Positions 9,475-17,384 of a stretch of DNA of 64,000 nucleotides are shown here, piece after piece. Below the pieces are notes generated by a model, which searched no databases, was not told the DNA's origin, and saw nothing but the letters and a program-made list of their open reading frames with translations. The stretch covers positions 62,001-126,000 of the forward strand of contig JAYEGL010000019.1 in the NCBI GenBank assembly GCA_034659015.1, written 5' to 3'. This DNA is from Maricaulis sp034659015 (GTDB lineage: Bacteria; Pseudomonadota; Alphaproteobacteria; Caulobacterales; Maricaulaceae). A program made the position numbers and the translations under genes. How positions within the stretch are numbered: the stretch's first letter is position 1; each line of letters begins with the position of its first letter.

Positions 9475-10699
9475 GTATGAAGCCCTCGATGCCCGCGGCA
9501 AGAAGTCGAAAGGCCTGATCACCGCGGACAGCGAGCTGGCGGCCCGGCGCGAATTGCGCGGCCGGTCGATGGCGCCGCTTGTCGTGCGCTCGGCCGACGG
9601 GCGCCGCGCGGTTGCTGCGACCGGTGACGACACGTCGGTGATGGACCGGCTGCGCCGGCAGGACCTGTCCAGCCGCGAACTCATGCTCGTCACGCGCCAG
9701 CTGGCCAGCCTGATCGGGGCGGGCATGCCGATTGCGGAATCGCTCGGCCTGCTGGCCCGTCAGGGCGGACGTCACAACATGCAGCGCGTGCTGATGGCCG
9801 TGCGGGCCCGGGTCTCCGAGGGCGACCGGCTGTCCACGGCCATGGACGGTTTCCCGAAATCCTTCCCTGCCGTCTACCGCGCGATGGTCGCGGCGGGCGA
9901 GGGCGCCGGCGGGCTCGGCCATGTGCTCGAACGCCTGGCCGACTATCTGGAAAAGGAACAGGCGGTCCGCAATCGCATCACCGGCGCGCTGGTCTATCCG
10001 GCCGTGCTGACCGTGGTCGCCATCGGCGTGGTGACCATGCTGATGACCTTCGTGGTGCCGCGCATCGCCGAACAGTTCACCGGCATGGGGCTCGACCTGC
10101 CGCTCTTGACCCGGATCATGATCGGCCTGTCCGCCGGGCTGCAGGCCGGCTGGCCCTTCATCCTCGCCGGGCTGGGCGTGCTGGCTGTCGCGGCGATGAT
10201 CGCCCTTCGTCAGGCGGCCGTACGCACGGCGCTGGATGGCGCGATGGTGCGCATTCCGCTGATCGGCGGCTTCCTGCGCAAGGTCGAGGCGGCGCGCTTT
10301 GCCCGCACGATGGGCATCCTGATCGAAAGCGGCGCCGTGCTGCCCGACGCGCTGCGCGCCGCCGGCCGGGCGACGGGCAACCGGGCCTTCCGCAATCGGG
10401 TCGGCCTGGTCGTTTCCGACGTGGAAAGCGGGCGCGGCCTGTCCGATGCGCTCTCGTCGCGCGGCTGGTTTCCCTCGCTCATGCTGTTCATGGTCGCCGC
10501 CGGTGAACGTTCCGGCGCGCTGGGGGAGATGTTCCGCCGCGCTGCCGACCAGATGGACCAGGAGATCGACAGCGCCATCACCGTCGGCCTCAATCTGCTG
10601 GAACCCGGCATCATCCTCGTGCTGGGACTGGTCGTGGTGATGATCGTGCTGTCGATCCTGCTGCCCATCCTTCAACTCAACACTTTGGCCCTTGGCTAG
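9461..10699 (+). CDS. gspF: Type II secretion inner-membrane platform protein GspF
   Basis: Polytopic inner-membrane platform protein that couples GspE to pseudopilin extraction. The 412-residue protein has two T2SSF repeats, each with the LTRQLASLIGAGMPIAESL / FARTMGILIESGAVLPDAL type motif, and three membrane helices (about residues 170-195, 220-245 and 380-405; the last is GIILVLGLVVVMIVLSILLP). The N-terminal MPAFEYEALDARGKKSKG is typical of GspF. It begins inside the end of gspE. Confidence 0.96.
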   Translation: MPAFEYEALDARGKKSKGLITADSELAARRELRGRSMAPLVVRSADGRRAVAATGDDTSVMDRLRRQDLSSRELMLVTRQLASLIGAGMPIAESLGLLARQGGRHNMQRVLMAVRARVSEGDRLSTAMDGFPKSFPAVYRAMVAAGEGAGGLGHVLERLADYLEKEQAVRNRITGALVYPAVLTVVAIGVVTMLMTFVVPRIAEQFTGMGLDLPLLTRIMIGLSAGLQAGWPFILAGLGVLAVAAMIALRQAAVRTALDGAMVRIPLIGGFLRKVEAARFARTMGILIESGAVLPDALRAAGRATGNRAFRNRVGLVVSDVESGRGLSDALSSRGWFPSLMLFMVAAGERSGALGEMFRRAADQMDQEIDSAITVGLNLLEPGIILVLGLVVVMIVLSILLPILQLNTLALG

Positions 10700-10709
10700 G
10701 GAGACGTCG

Positions 10710-11162
10710 ATGCAAACCCGTTCGACCCCTGAAACGACCGAAACCGAGACCGACCGCGAGGCCGGTTTCTCCCTGCTGGAGATCATGATCTCCATCACCA
10801 TTCTGGGCCTTCTGGCCACGATCGTGGTGATCAACGTGCTGCCGGCGCAGGACCAGGCGATGGTGCAGAAGGCGCGCACCGATATCGCCACGCTGGAACA
10901 GGCGCTCGACGCCTACCGGCTCGACATGCGCGAATACCCCACGACCGAACAGGGGCTGCAGGCCCTGGTCGAGGCCCCGCGCGGGGCGGAGAATTACCGC
11001 GAGGGCGGCTATATCCGTCGCCTGCCGGACGATCCCTGGGGCAATCCCTACCAGTACGTCTATCCCGGCCGGCACGGCATGCTGGACATCTGGTCGCTGG
11101 GCCGCGACGGCCGCGAGGGCGGCGAGGAACTCGACGCGGATATCGGCAACTGGCAGGGCTGA
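10710..11162 (+). CDS. gspG: Major pseudopilin GspG
   Basis: Main subunit of the T2SS pseudopilus. The start is set at ATG 10710, preceded by AGGGAGA at a good distance; an in-frame TTG at 10692 would overlap gspF but lacks a ribosome site. The 150-residue precursor has a prepilin cleavage motif (REAG^FSLLEIM, Glu at +5), one hydrophobic helix (ISITILGLLATIVVINVL) and the GspG globular domain with DPWGNPYQY and the C-terminal calcium-loop region (DIWSLGRDGREGGEELDADI). It is processed by an A24 peptidase such as the one at 16834-17316. Its stop overlaps the gspH start. Confidence 0.95.
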   Translation: MQTRSTPETTETETDREAGFSLLEIMISITILGLLATIVVINVLPAQDQAMVQKARTDIATLEQALDAYRLDMREYPTTEQGLQALVEAPRGAENYREGGYIRRLPDDPWGNPYQYVYPGRHGMLDIWSLGRDGREGGEELDADIGNWQG

Positions 11163-11683
11163 TGACACCGGCGTCCGCGCATAACTGGGACCGCGAGACG
11201 GGGCTGTCGCTGATCGAGATCCTGGTGGGTATCTCGATCATGGCCGTCGTCGCCTTCGCGGTGACGCTCTCGATCCGGCCCGGCGGCACGCCGCTGGAGG
11301 CCGAGGCCGACCGGCTGGCCGTGCGCCTGCACCAGGCCGAGGCCGAGGCCATCGCCTCGGGCGCGCCGGTCGGGCTGGCGGTCGAGGGTGCCGGTCGCGG
11401 CTATGCCTTCTACCGCCATGTCGACGGGCGCTGGTGGCCGCTGAGCGATCATCCCACGCTGGGCGGGTACACGCTGGACGAGGCCGTGTCCCTGGACATC
11501 GCCGACGCCGCGCCGGTCCGGGCTGCCGCGGCCGAACGCGCGGCACTATACCCGGCGATCTGGTTCGACCCGGCCGGCATGACCGAACCCTTCCGCCTGC
11601 GTCTCGTCTCGGAAGGCGCGGCGCTGGACCTGGCCTGGCAGGCCGACGGTTCGATCGCGCGCGAAACGCGGGGGGCGTCATGA
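11162..11683 (+). CDS. gspH: Minor pseudopilin GspH
   Basis: Minor pseudopilin of the T2SS tip complex or shaft. The 173-residue precursor carries the cleavage motif ETG^LSLIEILVG, with Glu at +5 and a hydrophobic helix (ISIMAVVAFAVTLSI), followed by a GspH-type globular domain (VRLHQAEAEAIASGAPVGLAVEG, IWFDPAGMTEPFRLRL). It overlaps gspG at its ATG and gspI at its stop, and the order gspG-H-I-J-K is the standard one. Confidence 0.9.
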   Translation: MTPASAHNWDRETGLSLIEILVGISIMAVVAFAVTLSIRPGGTPLEAEADRLAVRLHQAEAEAIASGAPVGLAVEGAGRGYAFYRHVDGRWWPLSDHPTLGGYTLDEAVSLDIADAAPVRAAAAERAALYPAIWFDPAGMTEPFRLRLVSEGAALDLAWQADGSIARETRGAS

Positions 11684-12048
11684 CTGCCCGTCCCGGCGCC
11701 GAAAGCGGCTTCACCCTGATCGAGATGATGATGGCGCTGGCCGTGCTGGCCATCGCCGGTCTCGCCCTGATGAACATGACCCAGGCGACGACCCGCAATA
11801 CCGGCGCGGTCGAGGAACGCGCCCTGGCCATGCTGGCGGCGGAGAACATCCTCAATACCGAGCTGCTGCGCCCGGGCCGGCCGCAATCGCGCAGCGGCGC
11901 CTACGAACTTGCCGGCCGCGAATACGACTGGGCGCTGGAGGTCAGCGCGACCGACGATGCGGGTCTTGTCCGCCTTCACCTGGACGTGCGCGAGGCAGGC
12001 AGCGATCGCCTGGGCGCCGAGCTGGACACCTTCCGGAGGGCGCGATGA
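11680..12048 (+). CDS. gspI: Minor pseudopilin GspI
   Basis: Minor pseudopilin that nucleates the GspI-J-K tip complex. The start is ATG 11680, overlapping the gspH stop by 4 bases; a longer upstream open frame is only a shadow of gspH. The 122-residue precursor has the motif ESG^FTLIEMMMALAV and the family feature AAENILNTELLRPG, followed by GREYDWALEVSATDD. The length is typical of GspI. It overlaps gspJ by 4 bases. Confidence 0.92.
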   Translation: MTARPGAESGFTLIEMMMALAVLAIAGLALMNMTQATTRNTGAVEERALAMLAAENILNTELLRPGRPQSRSGAYELAGREYDWALEVSATDDAGLVRLHLDVREAGSDRLGAELDTFRRAR

Positions 12049-12701
12049 CCCGGCCCCTTCCCTCCGCCTCGAACGAGGCCGGCTTCTCCCTTATCGAGAT
12101 CCTGGTCTCCGTCTTCGTCTTCGCCGTGATCGGCACGATCTCCGTCGCCCTGATGGCCTCCAGCGTCAGCGCGCGGGACATCAATGGCGAAGTGCTCGAC
12201 CGCACCGCCATGCTGGACCGGGCGCGCACCCTCCTGCGCGAGGATTTCGGCCAGATCGCCCGGCGTCCGGTGCGCGATGCGGCGGGCTATCGCGACCCCT
12301 ATATCTTCGCCGGATCGGAGACGGGCCTGGCCGATTACGAAACCGGTCCGGGCGAGCGTGTCCTGGTGACTTTCACCCGGCACGGGCGCGCCAATCCGGG
12401 CCTGATCCGCCCGCGCAGTTCGCTGCTTCACGTCACCTATCTGGTGCATGACGCGACATTGGTGCGGCGCGTGCGCGACTATCCCGATCCCGGCGAGACC
12501 ACGCGGATTACCGACCAGGTCCTGCTGGAGGGCGTGGAGGATATCCGCATCGACTTTCTCGTCGGCTCGGCCTGGCAGAACCGTGCCTTCATGCCGGCGG
12601 ACGGGCAGGGCGCACCGCCCGCGGCCATCCGCCTGCGCTACGACCTGCCGCCCCTGGGCGCGATGGAGCATGTCGTGCTGACCCCGGAGGCGGGCGGATG
12701 A
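12045..12701 (+). CDS. gspJ: Minor pseudopilin GspJ
   Basis: Minor pseudopilin of the T2SS tip complex. The 218-residue precursor has the cleavage motif NEAG^FSLIEILVSV, a hydrophobic helix, and a globular domain with the GspJ-type features LLREDFGQIARRPVRD, LVTFTRHGRANPG, LLHVTYLVHD and LLEGVEDIRIDFLVG. Four-base overlaps with gspI and gspK indicate coupled translation. Confidence 0.93.
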   Translation: MTRPLPSASNEAGFSLIEILVSVFVFAVIGTISVALMASSVSARDINGEVLDRTAMLDRARTLLREDFGQIARRPVRDAAGYRDPYIFAGSETGLADYETGPGERVLVTFTRHGRANPGLIRPRSSLLHVTYLVHDATLVRRVRDYPDPGETTRITDQVLLEGVEDIRIDFLVGSAWQNRAFMPADGQGAPPAAIRLRYDLPPLGAMEHVVLTPEAGG

Positions 12702-13678
12702 GGGGCGTGGACCGGCATTGCGAACGCGGCGCCTCGCTGGTCAGCGCGCTGCTGCTGGTGGCGGTGATGGCCAGCCTCGCCATGGCGCTGGCCGGGGATC
12801 TGCGCTTTGCCATGCGGCGCTCGGCCAATATGGATGTGCGCGACCAGGCCTACTGGTATGCGCTGGGCGCGCGGGAATTTACCGAGGACCTCATTGCCCG
12901 GGCCATGGAAAATCCCGAACGGGCCCTGCGTCCCGACGCCGACTGGCTGGCCGGCCCGCGCACCTTCCCGATCGAGCAGGGCGTCCTCGCCGGCCGGGTG
13001 CGCGACGGAAACAACTGTTTCAATCTCAACGCCCTGGCGCCGGCCAATGGCAATGGCGAGCGGATCGCCGATCCCGAACGCCTGCGCCGGTTCGAACAGC
13101 TTCTGCGCCTCGTCGACATTCCCGCCGCCACCGCGATCCGCATTGCCGCCCAGACTGCCGACTGGATCGACAGCGATGTCCGCCCGATCGCCTCGGGCGG
13201 CGAGGACGCGCTTTATCCCGGCTATCGCACGGCCAATGCGCCGATGGCCGAACGGGCCGAACTCCTCGCCCTGGAAGCGATGACGCCGGCCATCTACGAG
13301 CGCCTGCGTCCGCTGGTCTGCGTGCGGCCGACCGATGCGGCCCTGCCGCTGAACATCAATACGCTGACGCTGGAGCAATGGCCGCTCCTGGCCGCCGCTT
13401 TCGACGGGGCGCTGTCGCGCACGGCCGTGGAGGGCATACTGATCGGACGCCCCGCCGCCGGCTTTGCCAATGAGGAGGCGTTCTGGATGCTCGAACCCGT
13501 GCGCGCGCTGGATCCCGATGTCGGCCTGCGCGAACGGGTGGGCATCGCGACACGCTATTTCGAAATCGAGATCGATGTGGCCCATGCCGGCCAGCGCTTC
13601 GAGCTGGGCGCGCTGGTGCATGTCCTGGAGGGCGGGCAGGTGCGCCGCATATCGCAGACATACGGAAGTATTTCATGA
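12698..13678 (+). CDS. gspK: Minor pseudopilin GspK
   Basis: Largest minor pseudopilin, capping the pseudopilus. The 326-residue protein has a short basic leader and the motif RGASLVSALLLVAVMASLAMA, which lacks the +5 Glu of the other pseudopilins, as is usual for GspK. The body contains QAYWYALGAREFTEDLI, DGNNCFNLNAL and LPLNINTLTLEQWPLLAA, typical of the SAM-like and metal-binding parts of GspK. It overlaps gspJ and gspL by 4 bases each. Confidence 0.94.
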   Translation: MRGVDRHCERGASLVSALLLVAVMASLAMALAGDLRFAMRRSANMDVRDQAYWYALGAREFTEDLIARAMENPERALRPDADWLAGPRTFPIEQGVLAGRVRDGNNCFNLNALAPANGNGERIADPERLRRFEQLLRLVDIPAATAIRIAAQTADWIDSDVRPIASGGEDALYPGYRTANAPMAERAELLALEAMTPAIYERLRPLVCVRPTDAALPLNINTLTLEQWPLLAAAFDGALSRTAVEGILIGRPAAGFANEEAFWMLEPVRALDPDVGLRERVGIATRYFEIEIDVAHAGQRFELGALVHVLEGGQVRRISQTYGSIS

Positions 13679-14895
13679 GCCAGGACCTGATCCTCAGGCT
13701 GGACGGGCAGGGCGCGCTGCACTGGTCCGTCATCGACCGCGCCGGCGGCGAGCGGCGCGCCAGCGGCCTGTTCGAGGCCGGCGAGACGGCCGATCTGCCG
13801 GAAGCGGGCGATGTGGACCGCACGCTGGTCCTGCTGCCGTCCGAGGACGTGTTCCTCTCCACGATCGACCTGCCCGCACGCGGCGAGCGCGAGGCGCGCC
13901 AGGCGGCGCCCTACATGATCGAGGAGGCGCTGGCCTCGCCGCTGCCGTCGACCGCCGTCGAGCCGGGGCCGCGCGACGCGGACGGGCGCCGCTGGGTGAT
14001 GGCTGTGGACCGGGAGACGCTGGACGCGTGGATCGAGCGCATCGCCCCGCTGGCGGTGCGGCCGGTACACGTCCTGCCCGATTGCGTCGCTGCCGCCCAG
14101 CGCGATGTGGCGCTGACCCTGTTCGATCGCGGCGACAGCATTCTCTGGCTCTACGGCGCCCAGGTCCGCAAGCCCGGCGAGCCGGCCGGCGGGGCGATGG
14201 ATCCGGGCCTGTTCGGCAAGGTGATCTCGCCGCTGGTGGAAGGCGCGGCCGGCGGTCCGGTGGCCGTCTCCACTTCGCTGGGGCTGGCGGGCGAGAATTT
14301 CAGGCAAGTGCCGCGCGGCGAACTGGACCTCATGGCCAGCGCGCTGCCGGCCGACTTCGTGGCGGCCATGCCGGCGCTGATGGGCGAACGCTTCCGCAGC
14401 CGGTTCGACTGGAGCGGTCTGCTGGGCCCGCTGAAACGCCCGCTGGCCCTGGCGGCCGGTCTTCTGGTGGCCTTCTGTGCGCTGATGGCGGGCGAGGGTG
14501 TCTACTACCGCCTCCAGGCCGAACGCTTCGACGCGGCGAGCGTGGCCGAATTCCGCGCCGCCGTGCCCGAGGTGACGCGGCGGGTCATCCCGGCCGAGGC
14601 GGAGCGTCTGCTCGATGCGCGCCTGGCCGGGCTGGGCGGCGGCGAGGCCTCGCCCTTCCTGCAATTGATGGCGGCGCTGGCCGAGCTGACCGCGGAGAAC
14701 GAGGCCGTGCGGGTCGATCATGTCCGCTACGACCAGGCGCGCTCGGAACTCTCCGTCTCCGCGCTTTATTCGGACTTTGCCGATTTCGACGCGCTGAGCG
14801 CGCGGGCCGACACGCTGGGCATCGTGCTGGACGATGGCGGCGCGCGCGAGAGCGGTTCGGCGATCGAGGGCGAGTTTACGGTGAGGCTGCGATGA
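13675..14895 (+). CDS. gspL: Type II secretion protein GspL
   Basis: Inner-membrane protein that recruits the GspE ATPase. The 406-residue protein has a cytoplasmic actin-like domain (MSQDLILRLDGQGALHWSVID; LPSEDVFLSTIDLPARGEREARQAAPYMIEEAL), one membrane helix near residues 255-278 (RPLALAAGLLVAFCALMAGEG) and a ferredoxin-like periplasmic domain (RVDHVRYDQARSELSVSALY). It overlaps gspK and gspM by 4 bases. Confidence 0.93.
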   Translation: MSQDLILRLDGQGALHWSVIDRAGGERRASGLFEAGETADLPEAGDVDRTLVLLPSEDVFLSTIDLPARGEREARQAAPYMIEEALASPLPSTAVEPGPRDADGRRWVMAVDRETLDAWIERIAPLAVRPVHVLPDCVAAAQRDVALTLFDRGDSILWLYGAQVRKPGEPAGGAMDPGLFGKVISPLVEGAAGGPVAVSTSLGLAGENFRQVPRGELDLMASALPADFVAAMPALMGERFRSRFDWSGLLGPLKRPLALAAGLLVAFCALMAGEGVYYRLQAERFDAASVAEFRAAVPEVTRRVIPAEAERLLDARLAGLGGGEASPFLQLMAALAELTAENEAVRVDHVRYDQARSELSVSALYSDFADFDALSARADTLGIVLDDGGARESGSAIEGEFTVRLR

Positions 14896-15392
14896 ACGGC
14901 GTGATGACGATGCTCCGGAGCGCCTGGACCGGGCGCAGCGCGCGCGAACAGGCCCTGCTCGGCGTGGCCGGCGGACTGGCGATCGTGCTGGTGCTGAGCC
15001 TCCTGGTCGTCCAGCCCCTGATCGGTTTCAACGACCGGGCCCGCGACGATTACGCCGCGGCCATGCGGCTCTACCGCTCGATCCAGGCCGATGCGGCCGC
15101 CTATCGCAGCCTTGCGTCCGAGGCCCGCAGCGAGACCGGCAATGGCGGGTCCCTGCGGTCCGTCGCCGGGGCCACGGCCCTGCGGCACGATATCGCGCTG
15201 GCGCGCATGGTGCCCTCGGAGGACGGTAGCCTGACGGTCAATATCGACAGCGCGGACAGCCGCGCCGTGATGGGCTGGCTGGTCGAGCTGGAAAACGGGT
15301 TCGGCATCCAGGTCGTCTCCAGCACGATGGACCGGGCCGGCGAGGGCGTCGTCGAGGCCTCCTTCGTGCTGCGCCGCCAGGGCGGGCGCTGA
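14892..15392 (+). CDS. gspM: Type II secretion protein GspM
   Basis: Bitopic inner-membrane partner of GspL. The 166-residue protein has a short cytoplasmic tail (AWTGRSAREQALLG), one membrane helix (residues about 25-45, GGLAIVLVLSLLVVQPLI) and a small periplasmic domain ending with the GspM-like WLVELENGFGIQVVSSTMDR. The GspM start overlaps gspL by four bases; a much longer open frame beginning upstream is an out-of-frame extension through gspL and was not used. Confidence 0.9.
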   Translation: MNGVMTMLRSAWTGRSAREQALLGVAGGLAIVLVLSLLVVQPLIGFNDRARDDYAAAMRLYRSIQADAAAYRSLASEARSETGNGGSLRSVAGATALRHDIALARMVPSEDGSLTVNIDSADSRAVMGWLVELENGFGIQVVSSTMDRAGEGVVEASFVLRRQGGR

Positions 15393-15393
15393 G

Positions 15394-16125
15394 ATGGCCG
15401 GGCGTGTTTTCCTGATCCTCGGCCTGCTGCTGGCCTGGCTGATCGTGCTGCTGCCGCTCAAGGCCGTCGCCGTCGCTGCGGGCGGGGCGCGCCAGCTGGG
15501 ATACGAGGATGTGTTCGGCACGGTGTGGAGCGGCCGTGTCTACGGGCTCACCGTGCAGGGCGAGCGGGTGCGCGAGATCGCCGTTTCCGTCGCGCCGCTG
15601 ACGCTGCTCACGGGCCGGATATCCGCCGACTGGCGTGCGGCGGATGACGGCCTCACCGGCAATGGTCATGCCGTCATCGCGCCGGGCTATCTCCGGCTGG
15701 ACCATGCCTCGCTCACCCTGCCGCTGGAGCGCCTGACGGGGCGCCGGGACGGGCTGGATCCCCGCGATCCGGTTTTCGTGCGCCTGGCCCGTCTGGAGCT
15801 GCGCGAGGGGCGTTGCGTGGAGGCGTCGGGAAGTGTGCGCTCCGGCGCGCTGGTCGAACCGGCCGCCGCCTATGGCGTCGATGCGCCGCCGCTGGAGGGC
15901 GATATCGCCTGCGAGGGCGGGGATGTCGCGCTAACCTTTTCCGGCGAGACGCCGGATGTCACGGTGAACGGGCGTGCGCGCCTGCGGGCGGGCGGCTATG
16001 ACTGGCAGCTCGATGTGCGCACAGAGAACCCGGACCTGGCCGACGCGCTGGCCCTGGCCGGGTTCGAGGCCGGGGATGATGGCTGGCATGCGGAAGGATA
16101 TTCAGCCTATGGTTCGAACGACTAG
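15394..16125 (+). CDS. gspN: Type II secretion protein GspN
   Basis: Accessory inner-membrane/periplasmic protein of T2SS operons. The 243-residue protein has an N-terminal membrane helix (VFLILGLLLAWLIVLLPLKA) and the GspN hallmark GTVWSGRVYGLTVQGERVREIAVSVAPLTLLTG. It starts two bases after the gspM stop, and its last codons overlap the start of the following lipoprotein gene by 17 bases. Confidence 0.88.
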   Translation: MAGRVFLILGLLLAWLIVLLPLKAVAVAAGGARQLGYEDVFGTVWSGRVYGLTVQGERVREIAVSVAPLTLLTGRISADWRAADDGLTGNGHAVIAPGYLRLDHASLTLPLERLTGRRDGLDPRDPVFVRLARLELREGRCVEASGSVRSGALVEPAAAYGVDAPPLEGDIACEGGDVALTFSGETPDVTVNGRARLRAGGYDWQLDVRTENPDLADALALAGFEAGDDGWHAEGYSAYGSND

Positions 16126-16630
16126 TCTTGTCCTGATCGCGGCCGGCCTCATGACGGCCTGCGGCGCGACGACGTCGCGCAGCACCGATCTGCCGCGCCC
16201 GCCCGCCCTGTCCAACGCCCGGGCGGATACCGGCGCCGCCGCGCCGGCCGAAGGCCGGAACGAACTGCCCGCGCAAAGCCTGGCGCCGGGCGCCTGTGCC
16301 ACCTTCTTCTGGACCGCCGACCCCGCCCACCGCTTCGTCGCCTTCGAGAACGAGACCGAAGGTTTCGCCCGGGTGTTCGCGAACGGCGAAGAGCACGGTT
16401 TCTACACGCCGCAGCGCCAGGAGCCCTATGCGACAGGCGAGCCCTATCGCCGCGACTACATCGATCCGGAACGCGGGCTGGATATCCGCCTGGCCGGCCG
16501 GGTCGGCGAGGCCCTGCCTTCCGGCCAGCGCATCGAGCGCGTCGTCATGCGTGTGCTCCAGCCGAACGGGCAGACCCGGGTCGTGCCGCTGGTCGGGCAT
16601 TATGCCTGCCGGGTTGCGGTGGAGGGGTGA
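16109..16630 (+). CDS. Small lipoprotein at the end of the T2SS operon, function unknown
   Basis: A 173-residue protein with a lipoprotein signal (VRTTSLVLIAAGLMTAC, lipobox LMTAC). The start at ATG 16109 has GGAAGG about 10 bases upstream; an in-frame ATG at 16088 is possible but less likely. The mature part is hydrophilic with FFWTADPAHRFVAFENE and a C-terminal HYACRVAV. It overlaps gspN by 17 bases, so it is co-translated with the secretion machine. By position it could serve as a pilotin-like helper for GspD, but no sequence match to GspS is visible, so this is only a suggestion. Confidence 0.75.
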   Translation: MVRTTSLVLIAAGLMTACGATTSRSTDLPRPPALSNARADTGAAAPAEGRNELPAQSLAPGACATFFWTADPAHRFVAFENETEGFARVFANGEEHGFYTPQRQEPYATGEPYRRDYIDPERGLDIRLAGRVGEALPSGQRIERVVMRVLQPNGQTRVVPLVGHYACRVAVEG

Positions 16631-16648
16631 GGTGAACGAACACTCCTT

Positions 16649-16814
16649 GTCATCCCGGCCGGATGCCCCGTGAAGGCGGGGCGCAGAGCCGGGACCCATA
16701 CGCGCCGATGCAGGTCGGCAGCAGCTCCGATAGCAGAGACAGCTGGATCAGCACCGGGATTATGGGTCCCGGATCTTCGCCCGGCCCAAGGCCGGGCATG
16801 CGTCCGGGATGACA
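16649..16814. repeat. Long imperfect inverted repeat, dispersed element
   Basis: The 203-base gap between the T2SS operon and the prepilin peptidase gene contains an imperfect palindrome. It starts TGTCATCCCGGCCGG and ends CCGGGATGACA, with inner arms GCCGGGACCCATA and TATGGGTCCCGG. A related piece lies in opposite orientation at about 32749-32800 (CCCGGCTCTGCGG..CCATCCGGCCGGG), so it belongs to a dispersed intergenic repeat family. Located between convergent genes, it may also end transcription. Confidence 0.75.
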
Positions 16815-16833
16815 ATGTATGGTGCTGGGTGTC

Positions 16834-17316
16834 TCACAGCACCGGATAGAGCCCCGGTCCGTAGGCGCGGTAGATCCAGCCGACGGCAATGCCGACGGCC
16901 AGCCAGGGGCCGAAGGCGTAGGCCGTGCCCCGTTCGGGCATGCGGCGGCGGGCCAGCGCCGTCAGGGCGATGAAGAGCAGGGCGGCGCCCGAGCCGACCA
17001 GCACGATGACGGGCAACAGCCAGCCGCCGCACCAGGCGCCGCCCGCGGCGGCGAGTTTGGCGTCGCCCCGGCCCAGCCCGGGGCGTCCGGCCAGGTGCCT
17101 GTAACCCAGCTCGACGGCGACGAAGCCGGCATAGCCGGCCGCGGCGCCGGCCAGCGAGGCCCAGGGCGTTGAAAACACGAGCACGTTGACGGCGATCCCT
17201 GCTGCAATCAGCGGCAATGTCATGGCATCGGGCAGGCGGTATGTGCGAAAGTCGATCCAGAACAGGGCGATAAGTGCGATAGTGAGAAACAGGCTTGCGG
17301 CGTGGGTGTGAAACAT
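16834..17316 (-). CDS. Short A24-family prepilin peptidase (GspO/PilD-like)
   Basis: Inner-membrane aspartic protease predicted to cleave the leader peptides of the GspG-K pseudopilins. The 160-residue protein has about six hydrophobic segments and both catalytic aspartate motifs: Asp in IDFRTYRLPD near residue 22 and the GxGD motif GLGRGDAKL near residue 80. It lacks the N-terminal N-methyltransferase domain with CxxC pairs found in full GspO/PilD. The end of this gene faces the end of the T2SS operon, across the inverted repeat. A second A24 peptidase (46467-46964) serves the Tad pilus. Confidence 0.88.
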   Translation of the reverse strand: MFHTHAASLFLTIALIALFWIDFRTYRLPDAMTLPLIAAGIAVNVLVFSTPWASLAGAAAGYAGFVAVELGYRHLAGRPGLGRGDAKLAAAGGAWCGGWLLPVIVLVGSGAALLFIALTALARRRMPERGTAYAFGPWLAVGIAVGWIYRAYGPGLYPVL

Positions 17317-17323
17317 GTTGCTC

Positions 17324-17341
17324 CTGTCACAAAAGTGTCAT
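17324..17341 (+). promoter_or_regulatory. Pho box (PhoB operator) upstream of phnC
   Basis: Two 7-base direct repeats, CTGTCAC (17324-17330) and GTGTCAT (17335-17341), are separated by AAAA. This matches the PhoB box layout (CTGTCAT, 4 AT-rich bases, CTGTCAT) with two differences. It lies 44 bases before the phnC start codon and just beyond the start of the divergent prepilin peptidase gene. Confidence 0.8.
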
Positions 17342-17384
17342 GCGACTGCGCCACAAGGGCCGGGCGTAGAGGGGTGTTTTCAAG

